Assembly (NCBI GenBank): GCA_964461815.1
Contig: CAYWVF010000008.1
Location: 1 to 64,000 of the forward strand
Reading direction: 5' to 3'
Source of the DNA: JAAZBA01 sp964461815
GTDB taxonomy: Bacteria; Bacillota; Clostridia; Oscillospirales; QAMX01
DNA: 64,000 nucleotides
In this document: in pieces, positions 24,175-32,253 of the stretch
Layout of the letters: each line of letters opens with the position of its first letter
How positions within the stretch are numbered: the stretch's first letter is position 1
Notes under the pieces: generated by a model
Database searches by the model: none
The model's input: the letters and a program-made list of their open reading frames with translations, nothing else
Told to the model about the DNA's origin: nothing
Translations under genes and position numbers: made by a program

Positions 24175-24909
24175 TTACAACAATGTAAGATCATCGTACT
24201 CGATAAGCCGCTTTGCTATTTCTCTGTAGGCAGCTGCGGCTTTACTGCCGCGCTTTTTTGTTATCGGAGTACCGAGTGCCATCGATGTGATGACGGCTCT
24301 GTCCTCAGGTATGTAGCCCAGCAGCGGAAGTGCGGCAATATCCATCGCATCATCGATGTTCGGCATACCGCCCTTGCCCGTGATCCTTTTGCTGACTCTG
24401 TTGACAGCCATTCGTATGTCCCCTACTCCGCAGGCACTGAGCTTTGATGCTGCGATATCGGCACTGCGAAGACTTATTATATCGGCGGTGGCTACTATGA
24501 TACCCTTGTCGGCAGCTGCGGCACATCGCTCGAACCCACTGTCAAAGCCTGCCGGAGCGTCGATTATTATGATATCCGCTATGTCAGCCTTCCTTGCACG
24601 CTCGACTACAGAGCTGAGAGAGTCGGACTTGAGCTCCTTACGGTCGGTAGGCGCTGTGAGCACACATAAAGACGGGTATTCACTGTGGTGAACGACCGCA
24701 TCGGTAAGCGATGCTCTGCCGGCATAGACATCGGAAAAATCGAATATCGCATCCTCGTATACCGACATTGCGGCATCGAGGCTTCTTGTCGCCGTATCAC
24801 CGTCGATCACGAGTACACGGTAGGAAAACTCCGCAAATGCAAACGAAAGCCCGGCTGAAAGGGCACTTTTACCTGTGCCTCCCTTTCCGGAAGCAACTAC
24901 ATATACCAT
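24175..24909 (-). CDS. MinD/ParA-family ATPase
   Basis: 244 residues from ATG 24909 (GGGAGGAAGCT upstream). The deviant Walker A GKGGTGKS (about 9-16), with the signature lysine, identifies the MinD/ParA group. DGDTATRSLDAAM and IIIIDAPAGFD (switch II, Walker B) match MinD. The amphipathic C-terminal membrane helix of MinD is only weakly suggested by EIAKRLIEYDD. MinC and MinE genes are absent from the window, although mgsA, a common min-cluster neighbour, follows. It could be a cell-division site ATPase or a related partner of another system. Confidence 0.8.
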   Translation of the reverse strand: MVYVVASGKGGTGKSALSAGLSFAFAEFSYRVLVIDGDTATRSLDAAMSVYEDAIFDFSDVYAGRASLTDAVVHHSEYPSLCVLTAPTDRKELKSDSLSSVVERARKADIADIIIIDAPAGFDSGFERCAAAADKGIIVATADIISLRSADIAASKLSACGVGDIRMAVNRVSKRITGKGGMPNIDDAMDIAALPLLGYIPEDRAVITSMALGTPITKKRGSKAAAAYREIAKRLIEYDDLTLL

Positions 24910-25007
24910 AGCTTCCTCCCATAATAAGCAACTCAAGAATCACACTTAATTATACACCATTTTTTGCATATTTACAAGTAGAGATTAGCATTTTTTTTAA
25001 TAGATTG

Positions 25008-25036
25008 TTGACGAAGAAAGACGAAGTGTGTATAAT
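25008..25036 (+). promoter_or_regulatory. Promoter of the GH20 gene
   Basis: TTGACG (25008-25013) and TATAAT (25031-25036) have a 17-bp spacer. It overlaps a potential TTG start, which is one reason the start of the next gene is placed at GTG 25080. Confidence 0.75.
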
Positions 25037-25079
25037 ATATCATAGAGTTAAAAAGACGGACGGAAAGGGAGAATATACT

Positions 25080-27200
25080 GTGGAATCTGTTAAATTATTT
25101 CCTTATCCCAAGAATTTGGAGCTTAAAGACGGAGAGCTTTGCCTTGACGGAGGAGTTTACACGGCTGATGTGAGCGATGAAGAGGCAGCTGCGTTTATCC
25201 GTGCGGTCAAGAGCATGGAGCTTACAAGCGGAGAGGGCAATATAAGACTTAAGCATGACAGCAGTATACAGTCCTCCGAGGGCTATGAGATAAGCGTAGG
25301 CGATACCGTCGAGATCAGATCACGCTCGGTGCTTGGATTTTCGTATGCCGCCGCTACACTGTCTCAGCTGATATCCGATAAATACACCGTCAGCAGATTC
25401 GAAATAAAGGATGAGCCGTACAAGAAGATACGCGGAGTCCATATGTATCTGCCGCCGGATTATGCGATAGAGGAATTTTGTCATTTTGTGGATGTGCTCG
25501 TACAGCTGAAATACAACACGATCATCCTTGAGATGGGCGGAGGTATGGAATATGAGCGCCATCCGGAGATAAATACAGCATGGCATAAATTCTGCCGTGA
25601 AGCACGTGACTACCCGAGAGGCCCGCAGGGACTTCAGGCATCACAGTCCGACTGGAAAAACTCAACTCACGTAGAGCTTACAGACGGAGGTATACTTAAG
25701 AAGACTCAGGTCAAGTATATCGTAGACTATGCACGCTCCTGCGGTATGGAGGTCATACCGGAGATACAGGCGTTGAGTCACTGCTACTACCTGACACTTG
25801 CACATCGTGATATCGCCGAGCGTCCCTATGAGCCGTGGCCTGATACATACTGTCCGCTGAATGAGGACAGCTACAGGCTGTACTTTGATGTTGCGTCCGA
25901 GATACATGAGCTTCTGAACTTTAAGAGGGTATCTATCGGTCACGACGAGGTCAGGATAATAGGCTACTGTCCGAGGTGTAAGGAGCATACGGGTCACGAG
26001 CTGCTGGCATACGAGATAAACAGGCTCTATGATTTCTATAAAGCGTTAGGTGTAGAGGTATGGATGTGGGGTGAAAAGCTCCAGAATTTCGAAACACATA
26101 AGGGAAGAGTCGGAGAGGGCTTTGAAAAATATGACCGCTTCGGCAGACTCTGGAAGCTCAACGAGACATACAAGGCTATAGACAAGATACCGACTGATAT
26201 AGTAATGCTGGACTGGTACTATTCACATGCACCGTTCACCGAGAAGGAGTTCATGGATCGAGGGATAAACGAGATCTACGGCAACTTCCTCGGCTCGTCT
26301 ATCACAAACTGGCAGGAGAGATCAAAGCGTAAAAATGTACTTGGTGCAGAGGTCTCTACGTGGTGTCTTGTGAACGAGAATGAGATAGGAAGAAACGGCT
26401 GGATGCCCGAGCTTACGTTTTCAAGCGCAGTGCTGTGGCAGGATGACTACTGCGACGACAGACGTGACGAGTTCTACATGAAGACTGCGGAGAAAATGTC
26501 CGAGATACGTGCTGTCATGCGTGGTAAGAGCACGCTGCCGAAGAAAAATGATGATCCGCTGCTTCCCGTAGCGTCTCCCGTAGGCGGATATACCGTCACT
26601 GCGAAGACTTCACCGGAATATGCAAAGCACTTTATGGAAAGGCTCACAGCAGACGGCAAACTTATGTACGGTACGTCAAGTGACTCGTCCGAAATAATGC
26701 TCGGATGCAAAGCAGATGAGCTGACCTTCGTACATGCCGCAGATTTTACCGGCAGAAAGTGCTATGATTGGGTCAGAACAAACTCTTTCCTTGACAAATC
26801 ACCGTATATTATGGCTCATTACGTATTTGAGTACGAGGACGGTATCGTCACGGCAGTACCGATAGAGTTCGGAGTACAGGTCGGAAATATCGCAAGCGAC
26901 TTTTCGTGGCATTACCCCGAGGGCTACGTCAAGCGCTTTGACGATGAGGATCAGAGAGAGGCAAACAACGAGGTGAGCTTCAAAGCACCTGCGTGTGAGT
27001 ATAATGATCGGTGGCTGAATGCTGCAATGTACTTTTCCGATGCATATCCCGTGGAGCTTGACGGAGTGAGGAAGGCTCTTTATGCGTGGAGCTACAGAAA
27101 CCCACGACCGGAGACGGCAATAAAGAAAATAAGGCTCGTGCTCAACAATGAGGACAGTGCTCCGATAAAGCTTTTCGGCTGTTTTGTAGAAAATATTTAG
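25080..27200 (+). CDS. Family 20 glycoside hydrolase (beta-N-acetylhexosaminidase)
   Basis: 706 residues from GTG 25080, after AAGGGAG. The N-terminal GH20b-type domain (about 1-105) leads into the barrel from RGVHMYLPPDYAIEEF. The catalytic Asp-Glu pair is SIGHDEVR (near residue 286), where the aspartate orients the substrate acetamido group and the glutamate is the acid. There is no signal peptide, so it acts on imported oligosaccharides. A C-terminal beta-rich part of about 200 residues follows. With acpP between, the next gene is an N-acetylhexosamine kinase, so released GlcNAc or GalNAc can be phosphorylated at once. Confidence 0.88.
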   Translation: MESVKLFPYPKNLELKDGELCLDGGVYTADVSDEEAAAFIRAVKSMELTSGEGNIRLKHDSSIQSSEGYEISVGDTVEIRSRSVLGFSYAAATLSQLISDKYTVSRFEIKDEPYKKIRGVHMYLPPDYAIEEFCHFVDVLVQLKYNTIILEMGGGMEYERHPEINTAWHKFCREARDYPRGPQGLQASQSDWKNSTHVELTDGGILKKTQVKYIVDYARSCGMEVIPEIQALSHCYYLTLAHRDIAERPYEPWPDTYCPLNEDSYRLYFDVASEIHELLNFKRVSIGHDEVRIIGYCPRCKEHTGHELLAYEINRLYDFYKALGVEVWMWGEKLQNFETHKGRVGEGFEKYDRFGRLWKLNETYKAIDKIPTDIVMLDWYYSHAPFTEKEFMDRGINEIYGNFLGSSITNWQERSKRKNVLGAEVSTWCLVNENEIGRNGWMPELTFSSAVLWQDDYCDDRRDEFYMKTAEKMSEIRAVMRGKSTLPKKNDDPLLPVASPVGGYTVTAKTSPEYAKHFMERLTADGKLMYGTSSDSSEIMLGCKADELTFVHAADFTGRKCYDWVRTNSFLDKSPYIMAHYVFEYEDGIVTAVPIEFGVQVGNIASDFSWHYPEGYVKRFDDEDQREANNEVSFKAPACEYNDRWLNAAMYFSDAYPVELDGVRKALYAWSYRNPRPETAIKKIRLVLNNEDSAPIKLFGCFVENI

Positions 27201-27241
27201 TTAAAAATTGAAAAATACAGCCGACTCATTAATATTTGCTG

Positions 27242-27270
27242 TTGACAAACAGAGGATTATAGTATATTAT
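27242..27270 (+). promoter_or_regulatory. Promoter of acpP-nahK
   Basis: TTGACA (27242-27247) has TATTAT (27265-27270) 17 bp downstream, with TATATT overlapping as an alternative -10. Confidence 0.6.
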
Positions 27271-27308
27271 CTAAATAAAACCATAAATAAAAAACGGAGG
27301 TTCTTTAT

Positions 27309-27536
27309 ATGATATTCGACAAGGTAGTAGAGATTTTATGCAATCAGCTGGGAGTGGATGAGGATTCCATAACAATGTATTCCGACGTTATGGAAGATCT
27401 CGGAGCCGATTCTCTCGATGTAGTGACACTCATCATGTCATTTGAGGATGAATACGGCATATCTATTTCCGATGAGGACGCTCAGAATTTCAGAACGGTT
27501 GGCGATATCGTATCTTATATTGAGAATAATATATAA
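27309..27536 (+). CDS. acpP: Acyl carrier protein
   Basis: 75 residues, full length, acidic. The phosphopantetheine attachment site is DSLDVV (serine near residue 36). The ATG follows AACGGAGG. It is not next to fatty-acid synthesis genes but between GH20 and nahK, and its stop overlaps the ribosome site of nahK. It may be the housekeeping ACP or a second copy; a whole-genome view would tell. Confidence 0.92.
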   Translation: MIFDKVVEILCNQLGVDEDSITMYSDVMEDLGADSLDVVTLIMSFEDEYGISISDEDAQNFRTVGDIVSYIENNI

Positions 27537-27551
27537 AGGAGTTTGAATATA

Positions 27552-28658
27552 ATGCGTTGTTCAGAGACAAAGCTCATCGAAGCTATAAACAATATAGCAT
27601 TCGAGGGCGAATTCGTAAAAGCAGAGCCGTACGGCAGCGGCCACATCAATGATACATATGCTGTATATTTTAAGGAAGCATCCGGCGAGGATCGCAGATA
27701 TATTCTCCAGCGCATTAACACATCGATCTTTGATCCCGAAACACTCATGGAGAATATTGTCGGAGTAACATCTTTCCTTAAGAAGAAGATCATAGAGCGC
27801 GGCGGCGACTATACACGTGAGACACTCAACATAGTGCCGACAAAGGACGGAAAAGCATACTATCGTGACGACGAGGGCAACTGCTTCAGAGGCTACATAT
27901 TTATCGAGAATGCCACAACGTTCCAGATCGTAGAAAATCCGAAGGACTTCTACAACGCTGCACGTGCTTTCGGTAAGTTCCAGAATCTTCTTCGTGAATA
28001 TCCTGCAAGCACGCTTCATGAGGCTATTCCCAATTTCCACAATACGGTAAAGAGATTCGAGGCTCTGAAGGAAGCGATAAAGGAAGACAAGCTGGGCAGA
28101 GCAAAGGATGTACAGCCCGAGATAGAGTTCGCACTTGCACGTGAGGCAGACACACATGTACTGCTCGACATGCTGGAAAAGGGCGAGCTGCCGTTAAAGG
28201 TAACTCATAATGATACAAAGCTCAACAACGTCATGATCGACGATGCTACAGGCGAGGGTATCTGCGTTATCGACCTTGATACAGTAATGCCGGGTCTTGC
28301 ACTGTATGATTTCGGCGACAGCATCCGTTTTGGTGCATCCACAGGTGCAGAGGATGAAAAGGATCTCGATAAGGTCAACATGGACATCAACCTTTATGAG
28401 ATATATCAGCGCGGCTTCATGGAGACTGCCGGCGACAGCATGACTCCGAATGAGATAAAGATGATGCCGATGGGCGCAAAGATAATGACATATGAATGCG
28501 GTATCCGCTTCCTGACAGACTATCTGAGCGGTGATACATACTTTAAGATTCACCGTCCGGAGCACAACCTTGACAGAACACGCACACAGTTCAAGCTCGT
28601 ATGGGATATGGAGCGTCAGTGGAAGGAAATGTGCGCTCTGGGTGAGAGATATCTGTAA
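27552..28658 (+). CDS. nahK: N-acetylhexosamine 1-kinase
   Basis: 368 residues from ATG 27552 (AAGGAG at 27536-27541); an in-frame TTG at 27543 is too close to that site. It is an aminoglycoside-phosphotransferase-fold kinase close to bifidobacterial NahK/LnpB: PYGSGHINDTY near the start, RYILQRINTSIF, VTHNDTKLNN with the catalytic aspartate, IDLDTVMPG and YDFGDSIRFGAST with the metal ligand. NahK phosphorylates GlcNAc and GalNAc at C1. Combined with the GH20 enzyme upstream it forms a salvage route for amino sugars from host or microbial glycans. The lacto-N-biose phosphorylase of the bifidobacterial pathway is not present in this window. Confidence 0.9.
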   Translation: MRCSETKLIEAINNIAFEGEFVKAEPYGSGHINDTYAVYFKEASGEDRRYILQRINTSIFDPETLMENIVGVTSFLKKKIIERGGDYTRETLNIVPTKDGKAYYRDDEGNCFRGYIFIENATTFQIVENPKDFYNAARAFGKFQNLLREYPASTLHEAIPNFHNTVKRFEALKEAIKEDKLGRAKDVQPEIEFALAREADTHVLLDMLEKGELPLKVTHNDTKLNNVMIDDATGEGICVIDLDTVMPGLALYDFGDSIRFGASTGAEDEKDLDKVNMDINLYEIYQRGFMETAGDSMTPNEIKMMPMGAKIMTYECGIRFLTDYLSGDTYFKIHRPEHNLDRTRTQFKLVWDMERQWKEMCALGERYL

Positions 28659-28705
28659 AAGGGCGAGGATATTGAATATATCTGAATAAAAATATAAAAT
28701 TTACC

Positions 28706-28733
28706 TTGACAAATACGAAAAATAGTGTATAAT
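28706..28733 (+). promoter_or_regulatory. Promoter of rpsF-ssb-rpsR
   Basis: Consensus TTGACA (28706-28711) and TATAAT (28728-28733) have a 16-bp spacer, 67 bases ahead of rpsF. Confidence 0.85.
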
Positions 28734-28747
28734 AGAAAGGTAAATGT

Positions 28748-28795
28748 CCTTGCTCCCGACATAAAAGGGGGCCATAAGTCCAAAAGGAGGTGCAA
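28748..28795 (+). promoter_or_regulatory. Possible S6:S18 leader RNA
   Basis: The short leader of rpsF contains CTCCCGAC, a loop, and GGGGGCC, so a small hairpin displays a CCGA element. CCGA motifs mark the binding site by which S6:S18 represses its own operon in many bacteria. It is only a suggestion here, since the full consensus was not tested. Confidence 0.4.
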
Positions 28796-28800
28796 AAGAA

Positions 28801-29100
28801 ATGGCAAAAATCAGTGCAAAATACGAGGTTGTTTACATTGTTAATTCCACACTCGGCGAAGAGGAGATCAATGCGATCGTAGCAAAGTTCAAGGCTCTTA
28901 TCGAAGAGAACGGAACGATCGAGAAGCATGATGAGTGGGGCAAGCGTCGTCTTGCATACGCTATCCAGGACATGAATGAAGGCTACTATGTATACGCTTC
29001 CTTCACATCCGCTCCCGCATTCCCCGCTGAGCTTGACCGTGTGTTTAAGATCACAGACGGTATCCTTCGCTCCATGATCGTCAATATCGACGAAAAGTAA
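28801..29100 (+). CDS. rpsF: Small ribosomal subunit protein bS6
   Basis: 99 residues, normal length; AAAGGAGGTG precedes the ATG. YEVVYIVNSTLGEEE, HDEWGKRRLAYAI and GYYVYASF are typical bS6. It binds 16S rRNA together with S18. First gene of the conserved rpsF-ssb-rpsR operon. Confidence 0.97.
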   Translation: MAKISAKYEVVYIVNSTLGEEEINAIVAKFKALIEENGTIEKHDEWGKRRLAYAIQDMNEGYYVYASFTSAPAFPAELDRVFKITDGILRSMIVNIDEK

Positions 29101-29128
29101 TTCTGACAGAAAAGAGAGGTGACCGCAC

Positions 29129-29653
29129 ATGCTTAACAGAGCGATCATAATGGGAAGACTCACAAGAGACCCCGAGCTTCGTTACACTCCGAATAACGTA
29201 CCTGTTACGACGGTGACAGTGGCGGTCGACCGCAGCTTTGCTAGACAGGGCGAAGAAAAGGAGACCGATTTTCTGGATGTAGTTTGCTGGCGTCAGCAGG
29301 CTGAGTTTGTCAGCAAATGGTTCAGAAAGGGTTCTATGATCGTTGCCGATGGCAGGATCCAGACACGCAAATGGAAGGATAAGTTCGATCAGAACAGAGT
29401 AACGGTAGAGATCGTTGCCGATAATGTATATTTCGGTGAGAGCAAGGGCTCAGGCGAAAGCCGATCTCAGTACGAGCGTGTAGCGCCGCAGGATGATTAC
29501 GGACAGGCTCCGTCGTATGATTACGGCAGAAGCGCAGCGCCGAGAGCCGAGACAGCACCGAGAGCTGACGCTCCGAAAAAGGAGTATAATTTCAGTACAG
29601 CTCCGATAGCTGACTTCAAAGAGCTCGCAGATGATGATGACGTACCCTTCTAA
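29129..29653 (+). CDS. ssb: Single-stranded DNA-binding protein
   Basis: 174 residues: an N-terminal OB fold (about 1-105; MLNRAIIMGRLTRDPELRYT at the start), then a flexible region rich in R, P, A and Y, and the acidic tip ELADDDDVPF that recruits replication and repair partners. Middle gene of the rpsF-ssb-rpsR operon, with GAGAGGTGACC before the ATG. Confidence 0.97.
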   Translation: MLNRAIIMGRLTRDPELRYTPNNVPVTTVTVAVDRSFARQGEEKETDFLDVVCWRQQAEFVSKWFRKGSMIVADGRIQTRKWKDKFDQNRVTVEIVADNVYFGESKGSGESRSQYERVAPQDDYGQAPSYDYGRSAAPRAETAPRADAPKKEYNFSTAPIADFKELADDDDVPF

Positions 29654-29685
29654 AAATTAGAAAATATATAGAAAGGAATATAGCA

Positions 29686-29967
29686 ATGGACAACACGAAT
29701 GTAAAGAGCGAAAACACAGCTCGTCGTGAAGACAGAAGTGCTCAGGCAGCAAAGCCCCGCAAGCGCCGTAAGGTTTGCAGCTTCTGCGCTGACAAGATAG
29801 CTCATATTGATTATAAAGATGTACCGAAGCTTCGCAGATACGTTTCCGAGCGCGGAAAGATCCTTCCGTGCCGCATGACAGGAACATGTGCAGAGCATCA
29901 GCGTCAGCTCACAGTAGCTATTAAGCGCGCCAGATACATCGCTCTTCTGCCGTACGTAGCAGAGTAA
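29686..29967 (+). CDS. rpsR: Small ribosomal subunit protein bS18
   Basis: 93 residues. KVCSFCADKIAHIDYKDV shows the CxxC form of S18, which usually belongs to the zinc-binding type together with downstream ligands. LRRYVSERGKILPCRMTGTC and KRARYIALLPYV are conserved. The N-terminal 25 residues are a basic, disordered extension. Last gene of the operon. Confidence 0.96.
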   Translation: MDNTNVKSENTARREDRSAQAAKPRKRRKVCSFCADKIAHIDYKDVPKLRRYVSERGKILPCRMTGTCAEHQRQLTVAIKRARYIALLPYVAE

Positions 29968-29982
29968 GCTGTTAAGAAAGAC

Positions 29983-30031
29983 AAAGAAGAAGTAGAACGC
30001 AGTAACGGCGGCTATTTCTTCTTTTTGTTTT
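29983..30031 (+). terminator. Terminator of the rpsF operon
   Basis: AAAGAAGAAGTAG (29983-29995) pairs with CTATTTCTTCTTT (30012-30024), apart from one G-T pair, and is followed by TTGTTTTT. It begins 15 bases after the rpsR stop. Confidence 0.75.
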
Positions 30032-30143
30032 TCCAAGATATCCCTGCTGTTATGCTCGATAGGAAATGGTCAGTCTGCCGTGCAGGGCGGCAGTAAATCA
30101 CGATGAAAGGAAAACCCTTGTACATCAAGGTGTGGGAACAGAT

Positions 30144-30635
30144 ATGACAAGACCCGATAAGATCAATTATTACCTTGACATAGCGGAAACTGTAATGTCA
30201 CGCAGTACATGTCTTCGCAGAATGTACGGCGCAATAATCGTAAAGAACGATACGATCATTTCTACAGGCTATAACGGAGCTCCGAGAGGCAGAAAAAATT
30301 GCAGCGACCTCGGCTACTGTCGTCGTGAGAAGCTGGAGATACCGAGAGGTCACAGGTACGAGCTGTGCAGAAGCGTGCATTCGGAGGCAAATGCGATAAT
30401 CGCAGCTCCGAGACATGAGATGATCGGCTCGACTCTGTACATGACAGGCTGTGAAGCATCGACGGGTGAATATATCCCGAATGTCAATTCATGCAGCATG
30501 TGCAAGCGCCTGATAATAAATGCCGGTATAGAAAAGGTAGTGCTCAGACTCACAAAAACTGAGTACCGCATTATCGACGTTCAGACGGAATGGGTAGAGA
30601 ATGACGACTCGCTCGACGGTGATGGAGGCTATTGA
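30144..30635 (+). CDS. dCMP deaminase family protein
   Basis: 163 residues from ATG 30144. This start fits the family, whose proteins open with a domain like MTRPDKINYYLDIAETVMSRS. The zinc site is HSEANAI (His and catalytic Glu) and SCSMCKR (two Cys ligands, in place of the common PCxxC). The enzyme should deaminate dCMP to dUMP for dTMP synthesis; ComEB of Bacillus belongs to the same family. It runs tail to tail with the ABC ATPase, 3 bases apart. Confidence 0.88.
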   Translation: MTRPDKINYYLDIAETVMSRSTCLRRMYGAIIVKNDTIISTGYNGAPRGRKNCSDLGYCRREKLEIPRGHRYELCRSVHSEANAIIAAPRHEMIGSTLYMTGCEASTGEYIPNVNSCSMCKRLIINAGIEKVVLRLTKTEYRIIDVQTEWVENDDSLDGDGGY

Positions 30636-30638
30636 TAG

Positions 30639-31301
30639 CTACATATAAGCACAGCCGTTTTCGATACGTATCATAACGTCCGCAGCATCGGCGACAGACC
30701 TGTCATGAGTTATAAGTATCACCGTTTTACCGCTGTCGGCAAGGCTTCTCAGGATATCGAGAATAGAGAGAGCACATTCACTGTCGAGGTTTCCCGTAGG
30801 CTCATCTGCTAGTATGATCGATGGGTCTGCTGCGATGGCACGTGCGATAGATGTGCGCTGCTGCTGCCCACCCGACATTTCCGCAGGCTTATGGTGTATC
30901 CTGTCACACAGCCCGACTGCTTTCAGTGCGCCGAGTGCGGCATCCCTGCGCTCACGCTTCCCTATCCCACGAAAGGTCAGCGGAAGCATCACATTTTCAA
31001 GCGCATCTATCTGCGATATCAGGTTGAAGCTCTGGAATACAAAGCCGAAGACAGAGGAACGAAGCTCTGTACGCCTGCGACTGCTTGCAAGTGAAAGATT
31101 CTCATCCTGCAAAAAATAATCACCGCTGTCGGGACGATCCAGACAGCCGAGTATCGATAGCAGAGTGGATTTTCCGGAGCCTGACGGCCCGAATACAGCT
31201 ACGAGCTTCCCCTCGGGAATAGTTACGGAGACATTTTTAAGTGCCTCGACACAGCTGCCGCAGCGTTTGTACGTTTTTGAGATATTTTTAAGTTCGATCA
31301 C
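30639..31301 (-). CDS. ABC transporter ATPase (LolD/MacB type), no permease nearby
   Basis: 220 residues from GTG 31301 with GGCGGTG upstream; the frame is open further but runs into the divergent gene's control region. Walker A GPSGSGKST, Q-loop FQSFNLI, signature MSGGQQQRTSIARA, Walker B IILADEPTGNLD and the H-loop ITHDR are all intact. The size and EPTGNLD form match the MacB/LolD/FtsE-type exporters of peptides or lipids. No permease of the FtsX/MacB type is beside it, unlike most members. Divergent from the PHP gene. Confidence 0.85.
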   Translation of the reverse strand: MIELKNISKTYKRCGSCVEALKNVSVTIPEGKLVAVFGPSGSGKSTLLSILGCLDRPDSGDYFLQDENLSLASSRRRTELRSSVFGFVFQSFNLISQIDALENVMLPLTFRGIGKRERRDAALGALKAVGLCDRIHHKPAEMSGGQQQRTSIARAIAADPSIILADEPTGNLDSECALSILDILRSLADSGKTVILITHDRSVADAADVMIRIENGCAYM

Positions 31302-31359
31302 AATAAACACCGCCATAATAACATATTTATACATTATTATGGCAATTACGGAGGAAATT

Positions 31360-32253
31360 ATGCAACTGTTCAATAATGAATTCAACTGGTACAAGGGAAA
31401 TTTGCATACACATACGACAGTGAGTGACGGAGCTCTGTCACCGAAGGAAGTACTTCGCCTGTATAAGGAGAACGGCTACGATTTCATAGCGATCACCGAC
31501 CACGACAGACTCAGTAAGCCCGGGATCGATGAGGGAATGCTGATGCTTTCGGGAATAGAGCTTGCATTCAACGATATGGAGACAAGAGTCGCATACCATA
31601 TCGTAGGTATAAATACAGACGAGCATACAGCCGACGGTATCGACTGCTCAATGTGGGAGCATAAGCCTCAGGCGATAATCGATCATATAAAGTCGCATGG
31701 AGGACTCGCCGTACTTTGCCACCCCGACTGGTCACTCATGGGAATACATGATGCAATGGCTCTCACGGGCTACGATGCGGTCGAGATAATGAATTCCGTG
31801 TCCGACCCCGAGGCAAGAGGAAACAGCTCGAACTTCTGCGATGCACTTATTGCCAGAAGCAGGAAGAATTTCCGTACCTTTGCATCCGATGATGCACACT
31901 TCTACAACGGTGATGCATGCTACAGTGCAGTCTATGTCAACGCAAGGTCATTGACCACGGAGGATATCATGGAAGCTCTTTATGCAGGAAACTTCTATTC
32001 ATCCTGCGGCCCGAGATTTACGAGCATTAACGTTGAAAAGGGAAAGATCACTGTACAGGCATCCCCCGTTAAGCTTATAAGATTTATGAGTGACAGCTTC
32101 TACACTCCGCACCGCCGCAAGCTTTGCGATACCTGTGACAATTACGCAGAGTATCCCATCGACTCGAATGACAATTTTGTACGTGTCGAGCTTGTTGACG
32201 CTAACGGCAGACGTGCATGGAGTCAGTATATAGACGTCAGAGCGTACAGATGA
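31360..32253 (+). CDS. PHP-domain phosphoesterase
   Basis: 297 residues from ATG 31360, after CGGAGGAAATT. PHP metal motifs are in order: NLHTHTTVSDG, AITDHDRL, GIELAF, CHPDW and SDDAHF. The C-terminal 80 residues form a small beta-rich extension. PHP proteins of this group hydrolyse phosphodiesters or nucleotides (for example 3',5'-bisphosphate nucleosides), but the substrate here is unknown. Its stop overlaps the start of the methyltransferase (ATGA), so the two are translationally coupled. Confidence 0.85.
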   Translation: MQLFNNEFNWYKGNLHTHTTVSDGALSPKEVLRLYKENGYDFIAITDHDRLSKPGIDEGMLMLSGIELAFNDMETRVAYHIVGINTDEHTADGIDCSMWEHKPQAIIDHIKSHGGLAVLCHPDWSLMGIHDAMALTGYDAVEIMNSVSDPEARGNSSNFCDALIARSRKNFRTFASDDAHFYNGDACYSAVYVNARSLTTEDIMEALYAGNFYSSCGPRFTSINVEKGKITVQASPVKLIRFMSDSFYTPHRRKLCDTCDNYAEYPIDSNDNFVRVELVDANGRRAWSQYIDVRAYR

